A program made the translations under genes and the position numbers. A stretch of 64,000 nt of DNA from positions 62,001-126,000 of the forward strand of contig NZ_JACKZC010000010.1 of the NCBI RefSeq assembly GCF_014212495.1, written 5' to 3'. Each line of letters begins with the position of its first letter. The first letter of the stretch is position 1. The notes under the pieces are model-generated. The model was not told the origin of the DNA, made no database searches, and worked only from the letters and a program-made list of their open reading frames with translations. Below are positions 26,613 to 36,000 of the stretch, piece after piece. The DNA is from Pontibacter sp. Tf4. Lineage in GTDB: Bacteria; Bacteroidota; Bacteroidia; Cytophagales; Hymenobacteraceae.

Positions 26613-27500
26613 TTACGAATTATTAACGCCTATCTTTTTGCGGAATTCTACAGGGGTCTGGCCAGTTCTTTTCTTAAAAATTCTGGCAAAATAGGCGGGA
26701 TCATCAAAGCCAAGTGTATATGAAATTTCTGAAATACTGCTTTCTACATCAGAAAGTGCCAACTGGGCTTTGGTAATAAAGTGGTCTATCAGAATATCTT
26801 TAGGTGATTTACCAGCAATATCCCGGCAGATGCGGCTAAGATGCCCGGTTGAAATGGATAGGTCACGGGCATATTCTTCCACATGTTTTTTGTAAGATTC
26901 TTCTGCCCTGATGAGTTGATGAAACCTGCGATAATAGACTTTGCTGCTGTTGGAAGAAGCAAAAAACAGGGACTTTCTGCCCAATGCAATCCGATACAAC
27001 TGCACAAGCATCTGCCCTACCAGGTGCTGTAGCATCAACAAGCGCCCCGGCAACTGGCTGTTATACTCTGCCACACACTTCTGCATGGTTTCAAATACTT
27101 CTGAAATGGCCGATTGCGCTGGAGAAACTTCAACAATATGAATTTCTTCCATCCCGAAAATAACATCGGCTTCGCGTTGCAGCATGTGCTCCAGCACCGT
27201 GTCGGCCAGGTTCAGAATCCAGCCGGTAACATGCGTCTGGTGCACAAAACCATGCTCTATATTTTTAGGGACAACTATAAATGTGGGACCTTGTATTTCG
27301 GTTTTCTCTGTTCCGCAATAAAACTCCGTTTGGCCACTCTGGATCAGGAATATCTGCAGAAAATTATTGTGCGCGTGTAGTTTTACATGTCCCTGGTGTT
27401 GTTTGCCGATTTCCCCGAATGGGTGCACATTGATAAGGCCTTTTGCAAATTCGATGGAGTTGGTGCCGTAAAGTCCTTTGTAAAACCGTTTTGTGTGCAT
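26613..27500 (-). CDS. AraC family regulator, likely of the cat genes
   Basis: A 295-aa protein with an N-terminal cupin sensor (about 35-110, with HAHNNFLQIFLIQSG and HGFVHQTH) and a C-terminal double helix-turn-helix (about 195-290: YARDLSISTGHLSRICRD, then ISEISYTLGFDDPAYFARIFKKRTGQTP). This is the PobR-like architecture found in activators of aromatic degradation. It sits directly upstream of catB in the same orientation. The effector is probably cis,cis-muconate or another aromatic-pathway intermediate, by analogy only. Confidence 0.9.
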   Translation of the reverse strand: MHTKRFYKGLYGTNSIEFAKGLINVHPFGEIGKQHQGHVKLHAHNNFLQIFLIQSGQTEFYCGTEKTEIQGPTFIVVPKNIEHGFVHQTHVTGWILNLADTVLEHMLQREADVIFGMEEIHIVEVSPAQSAISEVFETMQKCVAEYNSQLPGRLLMLQHLVGQMLVQLYRIALGRKSLFFASSNSSKVYYRRFHQLIRAEESYKKHVEEYARDLSISTGHLSRICRDIAGKSPKDILIDHFITKAQLALSDVESSISEISYTLGFDDPAYFARIFKKRTGQTPVEFRKKIGVNNS

Positions 27501-27634
27501 GCTTTAAGTTCAAACTTTTAGGGGCGAAAACAAAGCAATTACCCCGTTTTAAAACCTGGAACAATAAAAGATTTATCCTCAGGATTGTTTACCCGAGTTG
27601 GCAATAAGACAGGAATGAAAATAAGCAGGACAGA

Positions 27635-28594
27635 TCAGGTTGCTTCAGGAGCTATAGTTGGCTGCTTTGTTTCGTAAGGTTTCCCGATCAGCTTTACTTC
27701 GTAGGCATTGCTTACGCCTTTCAGGTTCAGGTAACTACGGCCCATAGAGTAAGGTGGATTTTTGAGAAGACGATAAGCCAGATCAGAGATCACAAAGCTG
27801 TTATTGAGCTCCCGGGTGGCGGCCTGCAGTCGGGCTGCAATGTTTACCGGATATCCCATTACGGTCAGGTTGTTGCTTAGGCCAATGCCTACGTTTCCTA
27901 CGATCACCTTGCCCACATGCACGCCAATACCTACCTCAAACGTATGGCTAAAATAGGGCCGCATGTACGTATTGTTAAAGATACGGAGGTCTGCCAGAAT
28001 TTTTAAGCCAGCTAGCACCGCCGACTCAGTGGCCTGCTTTATTTTACTGTTCAGTCCGAAAACAGCATAAAGCCCGTCGCCTGCGGTTTCTATGATCTCG
28101 CCATTATAGTGTGTAATGGCATTCTGGAAAATGGCAAAGATCCGGCGCATGATATGGATCACATCAAAAGGCAGGCTCGCCTCAATGAACGGTGTAAAGT
28201 CGCGGATATCGATAAAGAAAAGTGCCAGCTTTCTACGCTCGCCCATCACCCTGGTCGTATCTTCCGAATCATTGATAAGAATGTAACGGTCCGTTTCGTC
28301 CCGGATCAGACGCTGCACTTCTACCCCATCGCCGTTTACCCGCGACTGGCAGGCTAATCTTACGTTATCCGGAAACTTCTTTACATTTTTGATGGCCCGC
28401 TCATAACTGGTGGGCGGGGTAAGCTGTTCCTGCCCCTGCAACACCAATACCCTACAAGTAGTACATTGCCCTTTCCCACCACAGGCGTGGTAGTGTGGTA
28501 TACCAGCAGCCAGCGATGCCTGAAGCATTGTCTGGCCTTCTTCTACAGGCACCACCTGCTCGCCTTTGAAATTTACATAGTAGGGCATCAGCAC
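27635..28594 (-). CDS. 2Fe-2S ferredoxin-class III nucleotide cyclase fusion
   Basis: A 319-aa cytosolic protein. Residues about 5-100 are a plant-type [2Fe-2S] ferredoxin domain with the ligand pattern Cys38, Cys44, Cys47 and Cys82 (HACGGKGQCTTCR, RLACQ). Residues about 120-305 are a class III adenylate/guanylate cyclase, with metal Asp129 in FFIDIRDFT, Asp173 in TAGDGLYAVF, and GIGVHVGKVIVGNVG and MGYPVNIAARLQ. The pairing suggests cyclic nucleotide synthesis gated by iron-sulfur redox state. It is the last gene of the minus-strand VOC/cupin/hydrolase/GNAT run, 18 bp after the GNAT gene. cAMP versus cGMP specificity is not resolved. Confidence 0.92.
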   Translation of the reverse strand: MLMPYYVNFKGEQVVPVEEGQTMLQASLAAGIPHYHACGGKGQCTTCRVLVLQGQEQLTPPTSYERAIKNVKKFPDNVRLACQSRVNGDGVEVQRLIRDETDRYILINDSEDTTRVMGERRKLALFFIDIRDFTPFIEASLPFDVIHIMRRIFAIFQNAITHYNGEIIETAGDGLYAVFGLNSKIKQATESAVLAGLKILADLRIFNNTYMRPYFSHTFEVGIGVHVGKVIVGNVGIGLSNNLTVMGYPVNIAARLQAATRELNNSFVISDLAYRLLKNPPYSMGRSYLNLKGVSNAYEVKLIGKPYETKQPTIAPEAT

Positions 28595-28612
28595 ATATCG
28601 TTTACTTATAGT

Positions 28613-28909
28613 TTACACATTTTCACCGGCGTCCTCTTTCACCAGATCCTGGTACTCAGGGTGCTTTTTAAGATAGGCCCGCATATAAGGACATAACGGA
28701 ATTAACTGTAATCCTCTTTCACGGATCTGCTCCAGCGCAAACTTTGTCATGGCGCCGGCTATGCCACGGCCTTCCAGCTCCTTTGGCACCTCAGTATGCA
28801 ACACAGTTATTACGCCGGGACGAAGCTTATAGTCTATAATTGCCGTGTGGCCTTCTATAGTTGTCTCGAACCTGTGCTGCGCCGGATTATCTTTTACTTC
28901 AATTTCCAT
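28613..28909 (-). CDS. GNAT-like N-acetyltransferase (YjdJ type)
   Basis: A 98-aa minimal GNAT-fold protein of the COG2388/Gcn5-like group. The acetyl-CoA pyrophosphate loop is recognisable in ELEGRGIAGAMTKFAL, preceded by VITVLHTEVP (beta4) and followed by LQLIPLCPYMRAYLKKHPEY, the conserved tail of this family. The substrate is unknown. It is separated from the hydrolase gene by 4 bp and so belongs to the same operon. The start has the recurring AAAACTATG context. Confidence 0.9.
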   Translation of the reverse strand: MEIEVKDNPAQHRFETTIEGHTAIIDYKLRPGVITVLHTEVPKELEGRGIAGAMTKFALEQIRERGLQLIPLCPYMRAYLKKHPEYQDLVKEDAGENV

Positions 28910-28913
28910 AGTT

Positions 28914-29549
28914 TTAACCTTTCTCTACTACTGACAGAATTTTGCCGGCCAGGCCCAACTCTTCCTGCAGAATAGTGTGTGGCCGGCCAGGGTATATTTT
29001 TTTGGTAACAATAGCGCCCAACTTTTCCATCGTTTTGGCCGTCTCATCTACTCTGCTTACGGGCACATGCGGATCAGGGTCGCCGGTGGTAAGCAGTACC
29101 GGTGTACCGTCAAAATTGCCTTTATAGCGGTCAGTAACCAACTGCTGCCCGATAAGACCTCCAGTAAACAGCAACAGTCCGCCATACTTTCTGGCATTTC
29201 GGGTAGCATATTCTGAGGTTAGACAAGCGCCCTGCGAAAAACCACCCAGGTATATATCTTCACTTTTTATGCCCTGCTCCAGTATAATTTTTACTACTCC
29301 GTCCAGTAACTCCAGGGCAGAATCCAGGGCTGGTTGATTCTGCTCTTCAGGTGCCATAAAGCTATACGGATACCAACTATGGTTTGTAGCCTGCGGTGCA
29401 TACAGTGTAAAGTCCTGCACGGGCAAGTGGTTCGCCAGGTCCAGTATACTTTGGGCAGATGCCCCACGGCCATGCACCAGTATCAGTGCTTTACCTGTTT
29501 CGGATAAAGGTTTGCCCCGCGTGATGACGTCGTTCTTATGTGTGTACAT
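28914..29549 (-). CDS. MhqD-like carboxylesterase/phospholipase family hydrolase
   Basis: 211 aa from ATG 29549; an in-frame start 6 codons upstream gives 217 aa but less support. An alpha/beta hydrolase of the carboxylesterase/phospholipase family. It has LILVHGRGASAQSIL (oxyanion region), nucleophile Ser in GGFSQGACLTSE, Asp in TTGDPDPHVP and His in GRPHTILQEE. Related proteins (MhqD) are induced with a ring-cleaving dioxygenase (MhqO) under quinone stress in Bacillus, and here an MhqO-like gene is two genes upstream. The substrate is unproven. Confidence 0.88.
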   Translation of the reverse strand: MYTHKNDVITRGKPLSETGKALILVHGRGASAQSILDLANHLPVQDFTLYAPQATNHSWYPYSFMAPEEQNQPALDSALELLDGVVKIILEQGIKSEDIYLGGFSQGACLTSEYATRNARKYGGLLLFTGGLIGQQLVTDRYKGNFDGTPVLLTTGDPDPHVPVSRVDETAKTMEKLGAIVTKKIYPGRPHTILQEELGLAGKILSVVEKG

Positions 29550-29582
29550 GTTACTCTCTTTTATCAACTATGGCGCTTAGCC

Positions 29583-29942
29583 TTATTTCAATGTCACGAA
29601 CACCGAACTGCGCGTAGCAGGCTTCAGGTTACGTGTTTTGTGTCCTTTGCCGGTCGTATCCTCCAAAAGCAGCACGTGCCCGGTTTCAAATTGCCGCTTT
29701 TCGCCTAACGAGGTTTCTATCTCAATTCCGCCATCCATCAGGAAAAGGTATTGCCTTTCAGGTGCATTATGAAAATCGTAGTCGTACGTAGATTTTACCT
29801 TCCTGAAAATAATACGCTCCACCTCTTCCCGCTCCGACAAAAAACCTATTTCTCCTTCTTATTCCAGCGGTCTTGAAAGGTCTTCGAAGCGGCTGTCTCC
29901 GTTTTCATCGGCGTATATTCTTGTGATGGCATAAGCGTCCAT
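29583..29942 (-). pseudogene. Cupin-domain gene interrupted by an in-frame stop
   Basis: From ATG 29942 the frame reads MDAYAITRIYADENGDSRFE, then 7 more codons to a TAA at 29861-29859 (codon 28). The same frame then continues without a shift through EGEIGFLSEREEVERIIFRK and a single-domain cupin (FHNAPERQYLFLMDGGIEIE, GHVLLLEDTTGKGH) to the stop at 29583. The conserved opening (RIYADENGDSRFEDL) and the continuing body show one ancestral gene of about 119 codons. The 3' part (29583-29840) could be restarted internally. This is a genuine nonsense mutation, a sequencing error, or a very recent pseudogene. It lies between the VOC dioxygenase and the hydrolase. Confidence 0.85.
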
Positions 29943-29992
29943 AGTTTTCGTGTTTAATGAATGATGAAACTATAGTTTAGTGCTGCGCGGGC

Positions 29993-30928
29993 TTAGTCAA
30001 CTTTAGGCAACACAGCTTCTATCTCGGCTCTGCGTGGCTCGTACTGCGGCGGCAACAGCAGATTACTTCCCAGTTTATCCCAAGGCTCATCAATGCCGAA
30101 GCCCGGGTTATCGGTAGCAATTTCGAACAGCACACCACCCGGCTCCCGGAAATAAAGCGAATAGAAATAGTTTCGGTCTATCTTATTGGTAATGTTGTAG
30201 CCCAGGCCGGAGATCTTATCATGGAACTGCATCAATTCGTCCTCATTTTTTACCCGGAAAGCAATGTGGTGGTTAGTACCAGCCCCACCAATGCCGCGCG
30301 CCTCGTTCGGTAATTCTACCATGTCAATGATGTTGGCTGTATCCACGGCGTCGGTTTTGTAGCGATAGCGGTTACCACTTTGCTCTTGCAAACTATAGCC
30401 GAAAATATCGGTCAGGATTTTCGCTGTTTTCTCTTTATTCTGCAAGGTTAGGGTTACGCCATGGAAGCCTTTAGTTGCCACATTTGCCTTCACTTCATCA
30501 GTTTCCCAAGGCTTGCGGTTATCGCCGTTTTTCGGGATCACCAATTCCAGTTTTAACCCATCCGGGTCCAGAAAGGTCAGGTATTTTTCGCCAAACTTTT
30601 CGGATGGCTTGTTGTAGATCACGTTGTGCTTTTCGAAGCGGTCTATCCAGAAATCGAAACTGCCTTCCGGCACGGCGTAGGCAATGTTGGTGGCCATGCC
30701 TGTACCGGCGCTGCCCCGGCGGGCCCCTTCGTATGGGAAGAACGTCAGGATGGTACCGGCACTGCCTTTTTCATCTCCGAAATAGAAATGGTAAGTGCCC
30801 GGGTCATCAAAGTTCACGGTCTTTTTGAGCAAACGCAGTCCCAGTACTTTGGTGTAAAAATCTAAATTCTGTTTGGCCATACCCGCAATCGCTGTGATGT
30901 GGTGCAGCCCTGCTATCTTCGTTTCCAT
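29993..30928 (-). CDS. VOC family ring-cleaving dioxygenase, MhqO-like
   Basis: A 311-aa protein made of paired vicinal-oxygen-chelate modules. Metal-ligand positions are visible as His in GLHHITAIAG (about residue 9), His in NHHIAFRVKN, and Glu in GGVLFEIATDNPGF. Segment order and length match the PcpA/MhqO group, which cleaves hydroquinones or related para-diphenols. It is a different enzyme class from the intradiol CatA nearby. It is the second gene of the run beginning with yceI and is followed by the interrupted cupin gene. Substrate inferred only. Confidence 0.92.
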   Translation of the reverse strand: METKIAGLHHITAIAGMAKQNLDFYTKVLGLRLLKKTVNFDDPGTYHFYFGDEKGSAGTILTFFPYEGARRGSAGTGMATNIAYAVPEGSFDFWIDRFEKHNVIYNKPSEKFGEKYLTFLDPDGLKLELVIPKNGDNRKPWETDEVKANVATKGFHGVTLTLQNKEKTAKILTDIFGYSLQEQSGNRYRYKTDAVDTANIIDMVELPNEARGIGGAGTNHHIAFRVKNEDELMQFHDKISGLGYNITNKIDRNYFYSLYFREPGGVLFEIATDNPGFGIDEPWDKLGSNLLLPPQYEPRRAEIEAVLPKVD

Positions 30929-30988
30929 TATCTTATTTTAGAATGATATTTCAAGAAAAATTTAAAAGAGGTCAATCTTCTGCCTGTC

Positions 30989-31525
30989 TTAGGACTGCTT
31001 TACAAGCTGAACTTCAGCCAGTAACCTGATCTCATCACTTACTACTACGCTGCCGGCTTCTGTAACGGCATTCCAGGTAAGGCCAAAGTCCTTTCGACTG
31101 ATCTTCCCTTCCACTTTAAAACCGGCTTTTGTTTGTCCGTAAGGGTCCACTACTATACCACCAAGCTCCACGCCAACAGTTACCGGCCTGGTCACATCGC
31201 GGATGGTCAGGTTGCCATGCAACAGGTAATCATTGCCGCCTACGTTCTCATAACTTTTGCCTTCGAAACGTATCTCTTTATACTTCTCAACCTCAAAAAA
31301 GTCTGCCGATTTCAGGTGTGTGTCGCGTTGCTCATTGTTGGTGCTGATCGAGTTAACATCGGCTGTGAAGACAATCTTCTCTGCGCGCGTGAACTTGTCG
31401 TCTGAAGTGATTGCCTCTATGTTAAAATTTTTGAAGTAGCCGGTCACCGTCGTGATCATCAGGTGCTTTACTTTAAACTGTACTTCGCTGTGTGTCGGGT
31501 CTGATACCCATTTTATAGTTGCCAT
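30989..31525 (-). CDS. YceI family protein
   Basis: A 178-aa lipocalin-like beta-barrel of the YceI family, which binds long-chain isoprenoids such as polyprenyl or ubiquinone-like lipids in characterised members. It has WVSDPTHSEVQFKVKHLMITTV at the start, GNLTIRDVTRPVTVGVELGG and KISRKDFGLTWNAVTEAGS. There is no signal peptide, so this is the cytoplasmic variant common in Bacteroidota. It is first in the run yceI-VOC-cupin-hydrolase-GNAT-cyclase and has its own well-formed promoter at 31575-31604. Confidence 0.92.
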   Translation of the reverse strand: MATIKWVSDPTHSEVQFKVKHLMITTVTGYFKNFNIEAITSDDKFTRAEKIVFTADVNSISTNNEQRDTHLKSADFFEVEKYKEIRFEGKSYENVGGNDYLLHGNLTIRDVTRPVTVGVELGGIVVDPYGQTKAGFKVEGKISRKDFGLTWNAVTEAGSVVVSDEIRLLAEVQLVKQS

Positions 31526-31982
31526 TTCTGTTTCTTGTTTTAATTTTTGGTATTGCTCTGTTAAATCAACAAAACAAATGTATGTACATTTAATGTATAT
31601 ACAACAATTACTGTTTTAATTTTGTTTCGCCCAATCACAATGTCTCTCGAACATAAGCCGCGAAAGCTTCCGTAACTACCTCAAAAACACAGAGAACTAT
31701 AGTTTATCAGGCTCCATTCTTTGATACCTGAAAGGCTTACCAGTTACAGTAAGATTGAAGGGAAACTATAGCTGGTTTAGATCTATAGTTAGTTATAAAA
31801 AACTATAGGCTGGAACAGCAAATCATACACTTTTAATAGAAACTATAGTTGATAGAGCGGGATGAGCTGATCGATTTTGCCAAACAAACTACACCTATCG
31901 TTTAAAACTATAGGTAGACTGCCTGCCATTATTATGCGTACTGCTATAAGTGTAGGTATGACGATCAATTTTAACTAATCTT
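31526..31982. repeat. Intergenic cluster of CTATAG palindromes
   Basis: The 457-bp spacer between the divergent yceI and flavin-reductase genes has no gene. Besides the yceI promoter it holds six CTATAG palindromes between about 31695 and 31915, most in the form AAACTATAG, roughly one every 40 bp, the densest run in the window along with 32665-32885. An AAACTATAG occurs in both orientations. Confidence 0.8.
31575..31604 (-). promoter_or_regulatory. YceI operon promoter with overlapping dyad
   Basis: On the minus strand a TTG (plus 31602-31604) is followed after 19 nt by TACATTTG (plus 31575-31582), matching the Bacteroidota -33/-7 consensus spacing. The spacer contains overlapping TGTATATACA/ATGTACAT-type dyads that could be an operator. 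The box is about 50 nt before the yceI ATG. Confidence 0.65.
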
Positions 31983-32648
31983 ATGATGGAAGAGCAGCAC
32001 AACGATAACGGGCAGGGCCATATACGTTTACTTGTTTTCTCGGCTTCTTTGAGACAGGATTCACTTAACACCAAACTGGCCAGACTGGCAGCAGAGGTCA
32101 TCCGCAAAAATGGTGGTACCGTTGACTTTGCCTCGATGGAAACGTTTGATTGCCCAAGCTTTAACCAGGACCTGGAAGTAGACAACTATCATCCGGAGGG
32201 CGCAATAGCTTTTCGTGAACGTATCCTGTCAAACGATGCTTTCATCATTGCCTCGCCGGAGTATAACGGCTCCATGCCCGGCATTATCAAGAATGTAATC
32301 GACTGGACCTCCCGCTTCCGTCCGCAGCCTTTTAATCAACACCATGCCCTGCTTATGTCTGCCTCTCCGTCTATGGCCGGCGGTAACCGCGGACTTTGGT
32401 CCCTCCGGATCCCATTAGAGCACTTGGGTACCAGGGTGTACCCGGATATGTTCTCGCTGGCGACAGCCCACCAGGCATTCGACTCAGAAGGAAAACTGAA
32501 AGATGAAACCCTGGCAAAACGCTTTGAAGACAACCTGGTCGGGTTTATGAACCAGGTAGAAGCATCCAAACACTATCCATGCATCAAAAAAGCGTGGGTG
32601 GAATTCCTGGGCGAAAAAGCAGACAAAGAAACAGAGCGGGTGGAATAA
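31983..32648 (+). CDS. NAD(P)H-dependent FMN reductase
   Basis: A 221-aa flavodoxin-fold protein. The FMN phosphate loop is FSASLRQDSLNTKLA (about 19-33), and the second flavin contact is ASPEYNGSMPGIIKNVIDW. It belongs to the NADPH_FMN_red family, which includes quinone and azo reductases. The initiator may be the first or second ATG (MMEEQ). It is divergent from the yceI quinone-stress-like run, which fits a role in two-electron quinone reduction, but this is inference from position. Confidence 0.9.
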   Translation: MMEEQHNDNGQGHIRLLVFSASLRQDSLNTKLARLAAEVIRKNGGTVDFASMETFDCPSFNQDLEVDNYHPEGAIAFRERILSNDAFIIASPEYNGSMPGIIKNVIDWTSRFRPQPFNQHHALLMSASPSMAGGNRGLWSLRIPLEHLGTRVYPDMFSLATAHQAFDSEGKLKDETLAKRFEDNLVGFMNQVEASKHYPCIKKAWVEFLGEKADKETERVE

Positions 32649-33070
32649 CCTATCAGACTTACCCGGAACTATAGCCAGAACCCTGCACATCTTTCCTGTA
32701 CTGTTCTTCCTGACTTCACCTGAAGTTACAGGTCATTTCTGTATTCCTCATATTCAGCTATAGTTCACCAACTATAGTTTTGTGGCTTTAAAGTGCTGCA
32801 TTAATTCCTTTCCACTTATCTCATCTATAGTTACAAACAACTGCGGCCATCTGCTAACCTGCGGTAAGGTAAAATACGGCTATAGTAACACTACACCCTG
32901 TAGTAAAAAGCATTGTTAAGAAAAAAGGAAAGCTGCATATAAGGGAACAATTTTAAACTTAATTTTGCTACCTATAAAAAATTGTAACTTACTGCATTTA
33001 AGCAACCGTCGGGAATCGCTTTGGTTCCTGTTTTAACCCTGAACCGGCTTATGCAAGAATTATACACCGT
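32649..33070. other. Intergenic region before CHASE3 kinase
   Basis: 422 bp without a gene. It holds five CTATAG palindromes (near 32669, 32758, 32770, 32825 and 32880) and one TAATTTTG -7-like box at 32960-32967 about 105 nt before the kinase start. No -33 TTG is in register. Confidence 0.6.
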
Positions 33071-36000
33071 ATGCTAACAATCCAGAAGCTGTTAAGTGCT
33101 GCAAAGGAAAATCAGCGCGTATTTGTCGGAATCACATCTGGGTTGTTCCTCTTTTTTGCACTCATTTTCGGCATTTCCTATAACCTGAAGCGAGAGTCCG
33201 AAATATCACGGTGGGTACTTCAGGCTCAGGAAGAAATTTACCAGATCGAGAAAACCATCTCGCTGATGAAAGACTACGAGACCAGTTCCCGTGGTTACCT
33301 GCTCACCGGACAGGATTCCTATGAAAAACCCCTAAAAGATGCTGCCAGCCACCTGGATGTTGTGATACAGGAATTAGAGCAGATGGCTGCTGACAATGAG
33401 ATCCAGAAAAAAAACCTCGACTCCCTGGTTTTTTACCTGAGAAAAAAGGCTGCATTTTCGACAAAGATCATAGAGATTAAGCGCCGGCAGGGACACGAAG
33501 CGGCCATGCAGATCTTCAGGACCGATATTGGCATGAAGTACATGGATAAGATCAGGCATCATGCTGATATTATGCACGCACATGCCAGAGCCGAGTTAGC
33601 CCAGCAAAAAAAGGAAAGCAAAGTAGCAGTGCGCATGACTAACCGTTTTTTAACGGTAGGAGTCATCTTTTTCGGCATATTGCTCCTATACGCCATCTGG
33701 AAAAGCCTGCAACAGGAAAAGGAAAAACGGTTTGCCGCCATCCAGCGGAAAGCAGCAGAGGAAAAACTGAAAGAGTCGGAAAAAAACATGCAGGCCATTC
33801 TGAGCAGTTCGCAGGAAGCTATCTATTTACTGGATCTGAACTATAGAGTGGTATTGCTGAACGACCACAGCCATAGTATTATACAGCAGGCCTACGGTGT
33901 AGATTGTAAACCGGGAGATGATTTCCGTATGCTGTTTGATGATGATCAATTAGAAAAGATCGCAATAATTTATAACCAGGTACTTGAGGGCAAGAAGATA
34001 GATGTAGAAAGAACTTTCCCGTTAGCTGACGGAGAAGCCTATTACGTTTCTACCTACTTCCCGGTAAGAGACACCGACGGTACCATTATCGGTGTCTGCT
34101 GTGCCTCCAAAAACATTACCCAGCGCAAGCTCAGCGAAGAAGCTGTCCGAATTGCAAACGCCGAGAAAGAAGAATATCAGTCGCGTTTCAAGGCCATTCT
34201 GGACTGCTCTCCGCAGCCAGTTCTGATCAAAGACACCGAGGGCCAGCACATTTTCTCCAACAAGGCATTCCATCAGCTTTTTGATTTGGGAGAGAGCGAG
34301 GAGCCAAACTATAGTTTACAGGCCGTTTTAGATGATACAATGGTGTTGGCTGAAGTTGAGGCTACATACGATGCCAACGGTAACAGCAAACCGAGCTCGA
34401 AAGCATGGCAGCAGCAGGTGGTATTGCACAACGGCCAGGTACTGGAAATGGAGATTGTAAAGTTCCCGCTTTACGACCGCCAGCAGCAACTGTTCGGGGT
34501 TTGTACGCTTTTCAAGGATATAACCGAGCAGATAAAGCACCAGCAGCAGTTGGTGGAAGCCCGCGAAAATGCCGAGCAGGCCGAACGCTTGCAGGAGCAG
34601 TTTTTGGCCAACATGAGCCACGAACTCCGCACTCCTATGAACGGCATCATCGGCATGGTAAACCTGCTCTTAACTTCATCATCCTTACAACCCGACCAGA
34701 AAGGACGCCTCCAGGTTATCAAACATTCTTCCGATACTTTACTTAACCTGATTAACGACATTCTGGATCTTTCTAAAATAAAAGCAGGCATGCTGACGAT
34801 AGAAAAACTGACATTTGATTTTAATGACACCATCGCGGGTACTGCTATGCTGTTTCGCGAAAGAGCCCGCGAGAAAGGCATCAAACTGGCCGTATCTGCA
34901 GATCCGTTCATTCCACGGTTCCTGACCGGCGACCCGCACCGCTTAAACCAGATCCTGAATAACCTGCTGAGTAATGCAGTAAAGTTTACAGAGAAAGGCT
35001 TTGTGCGCCTGGAAGCTACGCTGCTTAGCGAGACCGAAGACCAGGCTATAGTTGAGTTTACAGTCAGCGATTCGGGTATTGGCATTGACACCAGCAAGTT
35101 GGAAACGATCTTCGATAATTTTACCCAGGAGTCGACTGATATTTCGAGTAAGTATGGCGGTACAGGTCTTGGGCTTGCCATTACCAAAAGACTGATCGAG
35201 TTGCAGGGCGGCGAGATTACGGTTGAAAGTGTAAAAGACAAAGGCACAACCTTTACCTTCACGATAAACTATGGCATTGCCCACGATACCAGCAATGTAG
35301 TAGTAACCAACAACCAGGCAGCCACAGCATTTGTAAAGAAAAACTATAGCGGAAAACGCGCGCTGATTGTGGAGGACAATGAGATCAACCAGGCGGTACT
35401 TACCTCTTCCCTGAACCAGTATAAAATGGAATCGGTTGTTGCTAACAATGGCCAGGAAGCCGTGGATCTGCTACAAGCCGGCGAGCGTTTCGACATCATT
35501 TTTATGGACCTGCGCATGCCGGTCATGAATGGTTTCCAGGCAACTGCTTACATCCGCCAGACACTGCAAAACCAGACTCCTATAGTTGTGCTTACGGCCA
35601 GTGTACTGCGTAACGAGCGCGACCGCTGCCTTGAGATCGGCGCTTCGGACTACATGGCCAAACCTTTCTCTATCAACGACCTGGCAAAGACCCTGGAGCG
35701 CTTTATATCGGAACAAACCGAACCTGCAACTATAGCTACTCCTGTTGAAACTATAGCAGGCAGCCCGGCTGAAAAACCTTATAGTATCGCCAGTTTACTG
35801 CAGCTAAAAAATCCTGATTTTATTAAAAAGATTCTGGCCCTTTTCACAAGTAATCTGCCGGAATACCTGCAGGAGCTGAAAGACCTGGCAAGCGCCAACC
35901 ATAAGACAGAATTCTTAGAGAAAGCGCATAAAATAAAGGGCAGCCTTTCGGCCATCCAGATAAATGAACTTTACCAGCTGATACTTTTGATGGAAGAAGA

